From: Bacilli bacterium
GTDB taxonomy: Bacteria; Bacillota_I; Bacilli_A; RFN20; CAG-826
Reading direction: 5' to 3'
DNA length: 52,215 bases
NCBI GenBank assembly: GCA_017940265.1
Contig: JAGAYY010000037.1
Location: forward strand, 1-52,215
Below are positions 44,066-52,214 of the stretch, piece after piece. The notes under the pieces were generated by a model, which was not told the DNA's origin, searched no databases, and was given only the letters and a program-made list of their open reading frames with translations. Made by a program: the position numbers and the translations under genes. Positions within the stretch are counted from its first letter, which is position 1. Each line of letters opens with the position of its first letter.

Positions 44066-44130
44066 TCATAAAACAATATTAGTATATTAGAGATTCTTTT
44101 ATACCTTTCGTTGTTGGATGTTTTCAATTG
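44066..44130 (-). pseudogene. Decayed copy of the 5' end and promoter of the DUF805-like gene
   Basis: The stretch cataaaacaatatta..ttctttt.tacctttcgtt..tgg.gttt.caat.gtt is shared with 51749-51815, the start and promoter of the DUF805-like gene. After the ATG the frame here stops within nine codons. The rest of the 43925-44154 gap holds only the terminator and promoter listed. Confidence 0.4.
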
Positions 44131-44154
44131 TTGCTTACTTGCTGTTGCAACATT

Positions 44155-45336
44155 TTATAACTCCTCCATCATTAAAAAATCTTCTAATTTTATATGTCTA
44201 ACTGTTGATGATGAATAATCGACAACATCGTTAGTTATTAATACTTTTTGATTACTATTATCTAAATCAGCAAATGCTCCAAATTCTCTGTTATATGCTT
44301 TTTCATCAACGACACTATATGCGACTTGGATTAAATAAGTTTTCCCGTTTTTATTTGCTAAAAAATCAATCTCTTTTCCTTTATTATTAAATACTTTTAA
44401 TTCATATCCCATATACAAAAGTTCATTGTAAACAATATTTTCTAGATTATGATCTAAGTCATATCTATTATTATTTGCTCTCAACGAATTAAAACAAACG
44501 TCGGAATTATATATTTTCCCATAATATCGGAGTTCTCTTTTTGTTTTTGTTGAATACTGCGGAATTTCATCAATAATATAAGCTTCTTTTAAATATTCAA
44601 AAAATTTCGTGACTGTCATTATTGATAATTCAGGAAAATCATTTTTCATAAATCTATGAATTGATCTAATAGAAAAAATCCTAGAATTACTACATAAAAT
44701 ATAATTTACTATTTTTTTAAAAGGTACTTCTTTTCTAATTTTGTATCTTTTAATTAAATCATTCACTACAATTGTGCTTTCAAGGTCAGATAAATATGCT
44801 TTAGTTCCTTCTAAAGATATATTATTAAACCTTCCTGGAAATCCACCCCAAATAAGATAGTCAGTTACACTAACACTAATGCCTAATTCTTTAGAATATT
44901 CTTTAATTTCTTTATAAACAAAAGGCCTTATTCTAAAAGAAACAAAACGTCCGCTAAGCAATGTTAAAAATTCACTTGATAATAGTTTGGAATTTGACCC
45001 AGTAACAAATATAGAGCAATTATTAAGCCTTAAATCTTTTACCGCAACTTGCCAATCATCAATTTCTTGAATTTCATCAAAAAAACAATAACATTTTCCA
45101 TCTTTTCTATTTTTATTTACATAATCAACTAACTCTTCAGCTCTACTAGCTTTTGCAAAGTCAGTTGTCTTCTCAAAATTAAGATAAATAATATTATCCG
45201 TTTTTTCTTTTATCTCATTAATAATAGTTTCTAAAATAACAGATTTCCCACATCTTCTGATACCAGTTATTACTTTAATTAAATCACTATCATAAAAGCC
45301 TCTTATGGCATTTAAATACTTTTCTCTAATAATCAT
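44155..45336 (-). CDS. AAA_14/DUF4143 ATP-binding protein (COG1373), second copy
   Basis: A 393-aa P-loop ATPase with Walker A GIRRCGKS, Walker B 'CYCFFDEIQEI', 'SIFVTGSNSKLLSSE', and a DUF4143/nuclease-like C-terminus ('KEIDFLANKNGKTYLIQ'). It is a distant paralogue of the 40.4-kb gene, not a recent duplicate. GAGGTGA precedes the ATG. No palindromes like those of the other copy are upstream. Confidence 0.92.
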   Translation of the reverse strand: MIIREKYLNAIRGFYDSDLIKVITGIRRCGKSVILETIINEIKEKTDNIIYLNFEKTTDFAKASRAEELVDYVNKNRKDGKCYCFFDEIQEIDDWQVAVKDLRLNNCSIFVTGSNSKLLSSEFLTLLSGRFVSFRIRPFVYKEIKEYSKELGISVSVTDYLIWGGFPGRFNNISLEGTKAYLSDLESTIVVNDLIKRYKIRKEVPFKKIVNYILCSNSRIFSIRSIHRFMKNDFPELSIMTVTKFFEYLKEAYIIDEIPQYSTKTKRELRYYGKIYNSDVCFNSLRANNNRYDLDHNLENIVYNELLYMGYELKVFNNKGKEIDFLANKNGKTYLIQVAYSVVDEKAYNREFGAFADLDNSNQKVLITNDVVDYSSSTVRHIKLEDFLMMEEL

Positions 45337-45413
45337 AAGGTCACCTCAATGTTTATTTTCTTATATTTTACTATACACTTTTTAAAAATCAATTATTTTG
45401 ACTTTTTCTATTG

Positions 45414-45443
45414 GACAGTTTTTTAATCATTTGATAAACTGTC
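45414..45443. repeat. Inverted repeat downstream of the TnpB-type right end
   Basis: GACAGTTT (45414-45421) and AAACTGTC (45436-45443) are perfect 8-base arms around a 14-base loop. It may be a terminator or part of mobile-element debris. Confidence 0.4.
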
Positions 45444-45534
45444 TAGTATTTAGTTCTGCAACATTTAATTATGATTTATTTGTTAGGAAGCTATATATTG
45501 AATTTATTAGATTAATTAATTGCATAGAAATTGG

Positions 45535-45580
45535 TAGTGACATACTCCCACCACTTAAAGAAGTGGGGACTTCTTGCTAA
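45535..45580 (-). mobile_element. Solo IS200/IS605-type (TnpB) right end
   Basis: On the minus strand the sequence reads GCAAGAAGTCCCCACTTC, a short AT turn, then AAGTGGTGGGAGTATGTCA. The CCACTT/AAGTGG hairpin with the GGGAGTATGTCA-type end is the familiar right end and guide-RNA scaffold tail of TnpB elements in Firmicutes. No tnpA or tnpB is next to it; the upstream side is a fragment of the DUF805-like gene. So this is a relic. Confidence 0.55.
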
Positions 45581-45587
45581 AATACGT

Positions 45588-45809
45588 TAAACAAGCAAAA
45601 AACAAATACAAAGACTATTCCAATAATTGTCAAAGAAATCAGACATAATAAACGAGGCGCCCCAATATCGTAAATTCTTCTAACGCTCAAAAAAGGAGTT
45701 GCAAGTAAAATATAACGATAAGTAATATTGCAATGCCTAGCGAATAAGGAACGAAATAAATTTGAAAAACGATTCAAAAGAGTGAACAACACTACGTTGA
45801 CAGCGAAAG
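45588..45809 (-). pseudogene. Fragment of the DUF805-like membrane protein gene
   Basis: A stretch of 222 bases matches 51429-51651 closely (a minority of positions differ), covering the region encoding RRIYDIGAPRLLCLISL and upstream TM. An in-frame reading exists (45577-45792), but several indels alter the middle, and the frame runs into the TnpB-type right end. It is a truncated, decayed copy. Confidence 0.8.
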
Positions 45810-45823
45810 AAACAAATAATAAA

Positions 45824-46450
45824 TTAATGACTATCTTTGCTTCTTATTTCTTTGATTCTCTTTTTGAATTCTTTTTTAAATTCTTCGAATCTTAAATCGC
45901 TGTATTCTTTAAATTGTTTTAACTTGGAAGCGAGGTGAATGGAATAAGCAAAGTCGACCAATATTGCACCGATGACCGCTCCAACAAAAAATGTATAGAT
46001 AAGATTCTCACTTATCCAAGATATGCCTTTCACCAAAACTGGATTTAATAAGAAATAATATAATGAACCAACAACTAACCATATTAATGAGAATGACGGA
46101 CAAATAATGCCCATGATATTCCCCTTGCGGTTTGAATAATCCCATAACTTAATTTTGAGACCTTTTATAAAAATAAGACCAGCGACAAATTCTATTAATG
46201 TCATTCCTACTCCGATAATAGCAATGCGAGCAATAATATCCCATACTTGTGTATTAATTCTTAAAGGGATATTACTGACTCCATATAGAACAATTACCCC
46301 AAAACCATAAATTGGTAAATAAGGTCCAGTTAAAAAGCCGGGATTCATCCATTTCTTTTGTGAGACAAATCTACGGAAGAAAAGTTCTATTACCCATCCT
46401 AGCAATGAACCAATGACAAATAAGGTCGATATTATTACTAAATATTTCAT
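45824..46450 (-). CDS. PF06541-type membrane protein ('putative ABC transporter permease')
   Basis: A 208-aa protein with about five TM segments. 'GWVIELFFRRF' and 'NPGFLTGPYLPIYGFG' match the PF06541 (CmpB-like) signature. Despite the database name there is no ABC ATPase nearby, and transport has not been shown for the family. No Shine-Dalgarno; an extended -10 TGCTAAAAT ends 11 bases before the ATG. Confidence 0.85.
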   Translation of the reverse strand: MKYLVIISTLFVIGSLLGWVIELFFRRFVSQKKWMNPGFLTGPYLPIYGFGVIVLYGVSNIPLRINTQVWDIIARIAIIGVGMTLIEFVAGLIFIKGLKIKLWDYSNRKGNIMGIICPSFSLIWLVVGSLYYFLLNPVLVKGISWISENLIYTFFVGAVIGAILVDFAYSIHLASKLKQFKEYSDLRFEEFKKEFKKRIKEIRSKDSH

Positions 46451-46853
46451 ACAACGCTTTTTATTTTAGCAAATATTGTATAGATTGTTTAAAATGTTTT
46501 AATTCTGTTTTGTCATATTGGCCCTTATCCTGAACAGCCTCATCATCGCCCTAAGGCTTCGAATCGAAATCCACGAACCTCTTCCCTTGGTTTGGGAAGA
46601 ATACGCCGCACCATTTCTTGAAGGCGTTAGAGAAGCAGTTATCGTATTCGCTGTGCTTCGCATCGATCGGGTTATGGTAATGAAAATACCTAATCGCCCT
46701 GTATTCGCTTGGGGTAAGCAGTAACTCGAACTGTTCACTTGCGTTGATTTTCACCGAATTTCCGTCGTTTTCGGTCCGATTTTTGCCTCATAACAGATGA
46801 CCTCGATAATACCAATTTGGGCGAAAAATGCTGATGTTTATTATAAATATAAT
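46451..46853. other. Gene-poor GC-richer stretch, likely mobile-DNA debris
   Basis: From about 46520 to 46790 the base composition is visibly richer in G and C than its surroundings. A minus-strand frame (46551-46754, GTG start) of 67 codons with Trp/Cys-containing text ('FHYHNPIDAKHSEYDNC') looks more protein-like than the overlapping frames, but I do not recognise it and it has no ribosome site. I cannot support a functional gene here. Confidence 0.4.
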
Positions 46854-46877
46854 AAAAACGACCGTGATAGGTCGTTT
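46854..46877 (-). terminator. Terminator downstream of the 47-kb lipoprotein gene
   Basis: ACGACC (46858-46863) and GGTCGT (46870-46875) pair, followed by TTTTTATTAT on the minus strand. Confidence 0.7.
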
Positions 46878-46889
46878 CATTATTTATCG

Positions 46890-46958
46890 TGTCTTTCTGT
46901 CTGTGAAATAATACAAATTTCAGTTCTAGAATTTAAATTTGTCAGTGAAATAATGCCA
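46890..46958. repeat. 69-bp repeat, copy A
   Basis: It differs from 51962-52030 at four of 69 positions, same orientation. Each copy contains two direct copies of GT(C)NGTGAAATAAT spaced by about 40 bases, a design reminiscent of transposase-binding sites at IS ends. Confidence 0.8.
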
Positions 46959-46991
46959 TATTGAATCAATAATTGCACCTTTTGCATGTTG

Positions 46992-47621
46992 TTATTTATC
47001 AATTATAGTAACTTGCCGTTCCGAACTATCAATACGAAGGAAAGAATACAAATATTTAGAGTTATGATCACTTTCTTGAAGAACAAAATATCCTTTCCCA
47101 ACAAAAAATTTATCACCAACCTGTTCCCTTCTTAAATATTCGGCATCATTATCCAAATAAATATGGGTATAACTTGAAACATTTTTATCATTGGTTTCCG
47201 AAATATTTTTGAGCCTAACAGAGATTAAACACAAAGCATCACTTTCAAAACTTGGTCTATCTTCAGTTAAATCTTCGTGAGCGTCAAAATAATTCATAAA
47301 TACATTGTTGCAAGATTCTAAATCTGATGACAGTACATTTTTGTTGAAGTCAAAGTCTTTGTCTACTTCAAAATGATAATAGACGCCATCAAAGCCACCA
47401 TCCGATCCTTTGTTTTTGTTGTAATGCTTTTTGATGAGGACTGTGTTATCTGGCAAATTAATATCCCAGTTTCTTAATCGTTCAATTGCGCCTTTTTCGG
47501 TTTCGCTTTCATATTCATCAATGTAATTTACGTCTCCATAATATTTGCAACTAGTAAATGCTAAGCACGTTATAGATAGAACAAAAATGGAGGCTCTTTT
47601 AACAATCAAATCTGTTTTCAT
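46992..47621 (-). CDS. Small lipoprotein of unknown function
   Basis: The 209-aa protein starts MKTDLIVKRASIFVLSITCLAFTSC (lipid Cys about 25). The mature part is acidic and polar and not recognised. The ATG at 47621 lies two bases after the stop of the repeat-protein gene and ten bases after AAAAGG; the in-frame Met eight codons earlier lies inside that gene. It is probably co-transcribed with the repeat protein. Confidence 0.75.
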   Translation of the reverse strand: MKTDLIVKRASIFVLSITCLAFTSCKYYGDVNYIDEYESETEKGAIERLRNWDINLPDNTVLIKKHYNKNKGSDGGFDGVYYHFEVDKDFDFNKNVLSSDLESCNNVFMNYFDAHEDLTEDRPSFESDALCLISVRLKNISETNDKNVSSYTHIYLDNDAEYLRREQVGDKFFVGKGYFVLQESDHNSKYLYSFLRIDSSERQVTIIDK

Positions 47622-47623
47622 AA

Positions 47624-48733
47624 TTAAGCACCTTTTGTACTCCAATACATATGGATTGATTTATTCACGTTCAGTTCATTGGCATAAGTTATATATCTCG
47701 TGCTTCCAGAGACATAACTTAATGTGATGTGTGTTGCAAACCAATTTTCACTTATTTGTATATCTTTATAACTATGAGATCCAACGACAACGACACGTTC
47801 GTTATTACCAAGAGCAGTCCAATTCTTTGCATCATTCTCAAAACACATTTTGCAATTATAATGAACAGTTATATCATAGTTGGTTGGGTTTTTAACCCTA
47901 ATGTTCCACTTTGTACCAGACTTTCCTCTATTTTCAATTCTTATTCTAGAAGATCTTGATAACGAATTCAGGGACATTGTGCCGCTTGTACTTAAATCGT
48001 CCGCGTAATAACTATAATGCAACGTTTGGCCACTCAAAGTAATTGCAATTGATGTGGCTGTTCCATTTTCAGAAATGTAAATATAGCGCGTCTCGCCAGC
48101 TTGTAAATAAAAATCCGCTAAATCTAGAAGCCCAGTCCAATTTTGAGCATCGAAATCAAAGCACATCTTTGTATTATATTCAACCAACATTTGATTACTT
48201 GTTGTATTCTTTAATTTAATTAGCCATTTATTATTATCTTTGCCCATTAAACGAATTCTGGTATTGTAAGCCTGCGACTTTTGGTTAATCCTAAAGTCAA
48301 TCATTCCATTATCAGATAACCCATCGGCGTAAATCATATATTTAGTTGAGCCATTAAAGAATGAAAAGCTCACACTTGTAGCAAATAAATTTTCACTTAT
48401 AGTGACAATCTCGGTTGAATTGCCGGAAACGGTCTTATAAGATACATCTGTTAAATTTGTCCAATTTTTAGCATCATCAAAGTGACACATTTTCTTGTTA
48501 TATATAAATTCAACAGGTGTAGGGTTCGGGTTTTTTACTTCAATTGTCCAAACAAAATTAGACTCGCTGATGGTTTTTAAACGTAAAAAGTGTGAGAAAT
48601 CATAAGTGATACGAAAATCATAAACTTTTAATATTTCTTGTAGCTGCAAGTTGTACAAATGATTGATTACATAAGCCTCTAAACCAGTGTATTTATCAGA
48701 CTCAAAATCATATCTATCTTGATAGTTACTATT
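47624..48733 (-). CDS. C-terminal part of a frameshifted secreted repeat protein
   Basis: The frame is open from 48733 and encodes three tandem repeats of about 85-100 aa, each with a W[TLN]I.[VL]KN strand, the core YN.KMC...DA.NWT, and ISE[NG]..AT..... followed by YADxL. The first ATG/TTG choice (TTG at 48658) is not a convincing start. Just upstream, this frame continues the sense of the preceding gene (NYQDRYDFESDKY), so I read it as the tail of the gene starting at 49569, separated by a -1-type shift in the A-rich run around 48731-48740. Function unknown. Confidence 0.75.
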   Translation of the reverse strand, partial: NSNYQDRYDFESDKYTGLEAYVINHLYNLQLQEILKVYDFRITYDFSHFLRLKTISESNFVWTIEVKNPNPTPVEFIYNKKMCHFDDAKNWTNLTDVSYKTVSGNSTEIVTISENLFATSVSFSFFNGSTKYMIYADGLSDNGMIDFRINQKSQAYNTRIRLMGKDNNKWLIKLKNTTSNQMLVEYNTKMCFDFDAQNWTGLLDLADFYLQAGETRYIYISENGTATSIAITLSGQTLHYSYYADDLSTSGTMSLNSLSRSSRIRIENRGKSGTKWNIRVKNPTNYDITVHYNCKMCFENDAKNWTALGNNERVVVVGSHSYKDIQISENWFATHITLSYVSGSTRYITYANELNVNKSIHMYWSTKGA

Positions 48734-49569
48734 TTATTTGTTTTAGTAAAATCAAATGTTTGTATTGCGAATCTCAAATCTTGTTCGTAAAAATTCCCTA
48801 TTGCCGGATATCGAACGCACTTTCCACCATTTCCATCATCAAAAATATAAGTATTTTCCAAATCTGGATGGTTAGCAATAAAACCAGACGGAGTATTTGA
48901 CGAGTCGTTCGCTATTAAATATGTTAAATCTGATTGAAAAATCCTATAACCATGTACTGGAACATAATAATTTGGATATTGTTCAACTTCATCATCAAAA
49001 GCATGCGCTAAAAGTTCATATGATAAGTCATAGTTGCATAGAGCAAAGTAAGCTAGTGCGCCATTGACGATGGCATCATTCGTAGACCTGGTGCCTGAAA
49101 CGTTGCTATTCCTTGCCATTGCAGCAATTTCTCTTAATGACGTGATTTGTTTTTGATTACAATTTGCAATGCACCTTTCAGTAACAACACATAACCTTGC
49201 TATTTTTTTATATTCATCTGTCCCTTCATCAAATGCTGATAGCATGTTTTGAAGTGAAGTGTTTTTTTCAGAAAGAACATCATAAATATTAAATTCAATT
49301 TCTTCTTTTTCTAAAATCTTGTTTGAACAATCCGAAAACGAATCATCGCCAATCATGTTTCTCTTTTGAGGAATCGTCAAGGAACTAACAACAGAAGCAT
49401 CTTTTGATGAACCGCCTACATCGTTATTGACAATAAATGCCTCTTGGCTATTGTTTGCATCGATGTCAGCGTAAACAGGTTTGGTATTAAAATTATTGCA
49501 AAACGAAAAAGCACATAAAAATGCGCTAATTAGTGATGTTAAGCAAAGAAAAACATTCTTATTTTTCAT
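48679..49569 (-). CDS. N-terminal part of a frameshifted secreted repeat protein
   Basis: The frame gives 296 aa: signal peptide MKNKNVFLCLTSLISAFLCA... with likely cleavage after VYA (about 34), then a helical domain of about 240 residues. The last ~17 residues after TKTNK are out-of-frame translation; switching frame there joins it to the three-repeat region. The joined product would be about 650 aa. AAAAGGAAG precedes the ATG. Confidence 0.8.
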   Translation of the reverse strand: MKNKNVFLCLTSLISAFLCAFSFCNNFNTKPVYADIDANNSQEAFIVNNDVGGSSKDASVVSSLTIPQKRNMIGDDSFSDCSNKILEKEEIEFNIYDVLSEKNTSLQNMLSAFDEGTDEYKKIARLCVVTERCIANCNQKQITSLREIAAMARNSNVSGTRSTNDAIVNGALAYFALCNYDLSYELLAHAFDDEVEQYPNYYVPVHGYRIFQSDLTYLIANDSSNTPSGFIANHPDLENTYIFDDGNGGKCVRYPAIGNFYEQDLRFAIQTFDFTKTNKIVTIKIDMILSLINTLV

Positions 49570-49601
49570 ACTATTCTTCCTTTTGTACGATTACCTTCTT
49601 T

Positions 49602-49630
49602 ATTTTACGATATTGAAATATAATATCCAA
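49602..49630 (-). promoter_or_regulatory. Promoter of the secreted repeat protein gene
   Basis: On the minus strand TTGGAT (49630-49625), 17 bases, TAAAAT (49607-49602), about 33 bases before the ATG. Confidence 0.5.
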
Positions 49631-50071
49631 CAATTTGTTCTGATTTTATGATTATTTTTGTGAATTCTCAAAGTAAATTATGGTTTTGGTCAAAAACAGG
49701 ATTTTTCAAATTAATATTCTAAGAGGGTTTGTGAAGTCGAAAGATGATGTCTTGCTTATAATTTGGAACAAGGATGTTTCAAAACTAAATCAAAACAGTG
49801 TCGGACTATTAAGAGTAACGGTTAGCTACAGAATAAGGATTTCTGAATACAAGATTAACTTTGGCATTTATATTAATAAATAGTTTCCATAAAAAGGCCT
49901 AATCCAAAAAGAACTGAATCAGGTTTTTCTTGCCTATTTTACTTCCCTTGCAGAATTTAAGTCACATACCTACGTGTATATAAAATGAATCATACCTATG
50001 CTTTTTTCCGACCGTTCGAACCAAATCATTTTTAACGAGTCAAACATCGAAAACTATCAAAAAAAGGCTAA
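49631..50071. other. Intergenic stretch without a supported gene
   Basis: A plus-strand frame at 49680-49883 (67 codons) has no ribosome site and unremarkable composition. A partial hairpin lies at about 49898-49925. I see nothing else. Confidence 0.5.
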
Positions 50072-50108
50072 AAATAAAAGAAAAGAGATGATTTTCATGT
50101 ATCATCTC
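50072..50108 (-). terminator. Terminator of the GNAT gene
   Basis: GAGATGAT (50085-50092) and ATCATCTC (50101-50108) form a perfect 8-base stem followed by TTTTCTTTTATTTTT on the minus strand. A second hairpin with 7-base arms (50118-50124 and 50135-50141) lies between it and the gene. Confidence 0.82.
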
Positions 50109-50179
50109 ATAATCTTCAAAATGGGTCGAAAGGACCATTTTAATACAAAGTGAGAAAACTTAAATACAGTGCATACACT

Positions 50180-50650
50180 TTATTTTGATTTCATTATATG
50201 CTCCATGAACACTGATCTGGTTTTCATTCCCATTTTTTCATAGAACTTTAAAGCGGCGTCATTGCCTGGCCATACATTTAAAGTAATTTCATAGCAATTA
50301 TTCTCTTTTACGGTTTCCACAACTTTTCGATATAAAGCTTTGCCAATACCTTGTTTACGATATTTTTCATCGACACATAAATCATCTAAATGAAAAACCT
50401 TTATAGGATACATATTTGAGGTGGGCACTCTAATTTGACACATCGCATAGCCCACGACATAGTCATTTATAATAGCCACATATATTGGTTTAGTATCATT
50501 GTTAATCATTTCTTCAAGTTGTTCTTGATTATATTTGGTTGTTCCAGACATGAATAAATCTGGTCTTAATTTAGCGTGGATTTCTAAGACCTGAGAAAGT
50601 AATTCTAATAATCTAGCAACGTCTTCTTTTTTGGCTCTGCGAATTTCCAT
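50180..50650 (-). CDS. GNAT-family N-acetyltransferase
   Basis: A 156-aa acetyl-CoA-dependent acyltransferase. The CoA loop is KYRKQGIGKALYR (Q/RxxGxG/A), preceded by 'HLDDLCVDEKYRKQ' and followed by 'LNVWPGNDAALKFYEKMGM'. Substrate unknown; could be a small molecule or protein N-terminus. There is no Shine-Dalgarno: TAGAAT (50663-50658) ends seven bases before the ATG, pointing to a leaderless mRNA. Confidence 0.93.
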   Translation of the reverse strand: MEIRRAKKEDVARLLELLSQVLEIHAKLRPDLFMSGTTKYNQEQLEEMINNDTKPIYVAIINDYVVGYAMCQIRVPTSNMYPIKVFHLDDLCVDEKYRKQGIGKALYRKVVETVKENNCYEITLNVWPGNDAALKFYEKMGMKTRSVFMEHIMKSK

Positions 50651-50722
50651 TTGCTTTATTCTACTATGTAAAAATAAAAAACGATACTGATTAGTTCGTA
50701 CAGTTCGTATAACTTTCGTTTA

Positions 50723-51751
50723 TTAATACCAGTAGAAATATGTCTTCAAAAAAGAACGCATTTCCCTTTGTTTAAGCGCCTCTGATGCCCCATCATTACT
50801 ACCCTTATCCGAAATCACATCTAAATCAAAATCATAAAAATACATGTACGATATTGTCTTCTTTGAATCATTGAATCCTACCAACATAAATGATTTAACG
50901 GTAGGAAAACCATCACCATTTTTATTGTTGTAATATCGATCAGGCACAATTCTCAAATAATATCCTTTATACTCGAATTCATAGAACATGAATGAATAAA
51001 GCACTTTGTCCAAATAAAGCGATTCATATTTATCATCCGTGCTTTCTTTTGCGGACTGATAATTATCACCATAAGAGAGAAACACAGAAACACTATAGGA
51101 GTCAAAGTCTAAGATGAGGCTTTCTTTAGTATGTTGATAGGCAAAGCGAACTTCCGAATATTCTTCAACTTCTGACAAGTCAGGCATCATTGTGTTTGCG
51201 TTTTTTGTATTGTTCTTTCTTTGTTCATAATGATTAAAATTCTTATCAATTGTCCAAACTGTTGGGCCGATAAACCAATCACAAATTACATCTCTTCCAA
51301 GTGCATAAACAAAAAGATATATGGGTAAAAGTAAAATGTTTAGAAAAGTCACACTACTAGAGACTATATAAGGAACTGGTCTAGAACGTTTTTTGGGGTG
51401 AACTTCATCATTTACACAGAAATTGGTATTAAACAAGCAAAAAACAAATACAAAGACTATTCCAATAATTGTCAAAGAAATCAGACATAATAAGCGAGGC
51501 GCCCCAATATCGTAAATTCTTCTAGCGCTCAAAGAAAGGAATTGCAAATAAAATAAAACGATAAGTAATATTGCAACGCCTAGCGAATAAGGAATGAAAT
51601 AAGCTTGAAAACGATTCAAAAGAGTGAACAGCACTACGTTGACAGCGAAAAGAATTAAGCAATCAGGCACAAAAACTTTAGGGGTATCTTTACTACGATA
51701 ATCGAAAAGTTTAAACCAAACACGTATATATGGAATATCTTTTATTTTCAT
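50723..51751 (-). CDS. DUF805-like membrane protein with soluble C-terminal domain
   Basis: The 342-aa protein has four TM segments (about 29-46, 52-72, 86-108 and 128-150). 'WFKLFDYRSK' near the start and 'LSARRIYDIGAPRLL' match the DUF805 pattern (F.Y.GR ... RRLHDIG). The C-terminal ~170 residues are soluble and unrecognised. No Shine-Dalgarno; TGG-TAATAT ends six bases before the ATG. Decayed partial copies occur at 45588-45809 and 44066-44130. Confidence 0.8.
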   Translation of the reverse strand: MKIKDIPYIRVWFKLFDYRSKDTPKVFVPDCLILFAVNVVLFTLLNRFQAYFIPYSLGVAILLIVLFYLQFLSLSARRIYDIGAPRLLCLISLTIIGIVFVFVFCLFNTNFCVNDEVHPKKRSRPVPYIVSSSVTFLNILLLPIYLFVYALGRDVICDWFIGPTVWTIDKNFNHYEQRKNNTKNANTMMPDLSEVEEYSEVRFAYQHTKESLILDFDSYSVSVFLSYGDNYQSAKESTDDKYESLYLDKVLYSFMFYEFEYKGYYLRIVPDRYYNNKNGDGFPTVKSFMLVGFNDSKKTISYMYFYDFDLDVISDKGSNDGASEALKQREMRSFLKTYFYWY

Positions 51752-51961
51752 AAAACAATATTACCATATCAATAATTCTTTTGTACCTTTCGTTTTTTGG
51801 CGTTTCCAATCGTTTTCATTTTCTAAGCAAAATAAAAAAGCCGCTATAAACAGTCTCAATTAACACACATAAACCTTATTTTTTAGTAAATACCACTAAA
51901 AATGCTCTAAAAATGAAAAAATTCTGACACTTTTTATCGTATCAGAATTGTTCTTCTCTAA
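51752..51961. other. Intergenic stretch with terminator-like hairpin
   Basis: Promoter region of the DUF805-like gene at the left, then a hairpin ATTCTGA/TCAGAAT (51921-51948) followed by TTTTTTCA on the minus strand, probably terminating the truncated gene at the window edge. No gene seen. Confidence 0.5.
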
Positions 51962-52030
51962 TGTCTTTCTGTCTGTGAAATAATACCAATTTCAGTTTCA
52001 GAATTTAAATTTGTCAGTGAAATAATACCA
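51962..52030. repeat. 69-bp repeat, copy B
   Basis: Second copy of the repeat at 46890-46958 (four mismatches). It lies about 95 bases beyond the stop of the truncated reading frame at the window edge, as expected for one end of a mobile element. Confidence 0.8.
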
Positions 52031-52124
52031 CTTTTTAAATAAAAATGCTCACTTTTTTGTGAATTATAGACTAGTAAAAAACACCCAAGTTGGATCGATC
52101 TACAACATGGATGCTACAAGATTC

Positions 52125-52214
52125 TTATTTGCTGTTCAAGAAAGGCAAGCTTCCGACGTCATCCATTTTCTTAAAAGATGGCCTCTTATCGTCTTCTAGT
52201 TTCTTTAATAACTC
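52125..52214 (-). CDS. C-terminal fragment of an unrecognised protein, cut by the window edge
   Basis: A minus-strand frame enters from the window edge and stops at TAA 52127-52125 after 29 codons (ELLKKLEDDKRPSF..., basic and acidic, ending PFLNSK). The adjacent repeat and richer G+C suggest the end of a transposase gene, but the fragment is too short to name. Confidence 0.35.
   Translation of the reverse strand, partial: ELLKKLEDDKRPSFKKMDDVGSLPFLNSK

Noticed and set aside
40395..45336. Defence island built on the two AAA_14/DUF4143 ATPases
   Set aside because: They are unrelated in promoter design, lack recognised defence partners, and this family is common outside defence islands; context does not support a system.
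49680..49883. 67-codon plus-strand gene in the 49.6-50.1 kb gap
   Set aside because: No ribosome site, no promoter and no recognisable sequence; likely chance.
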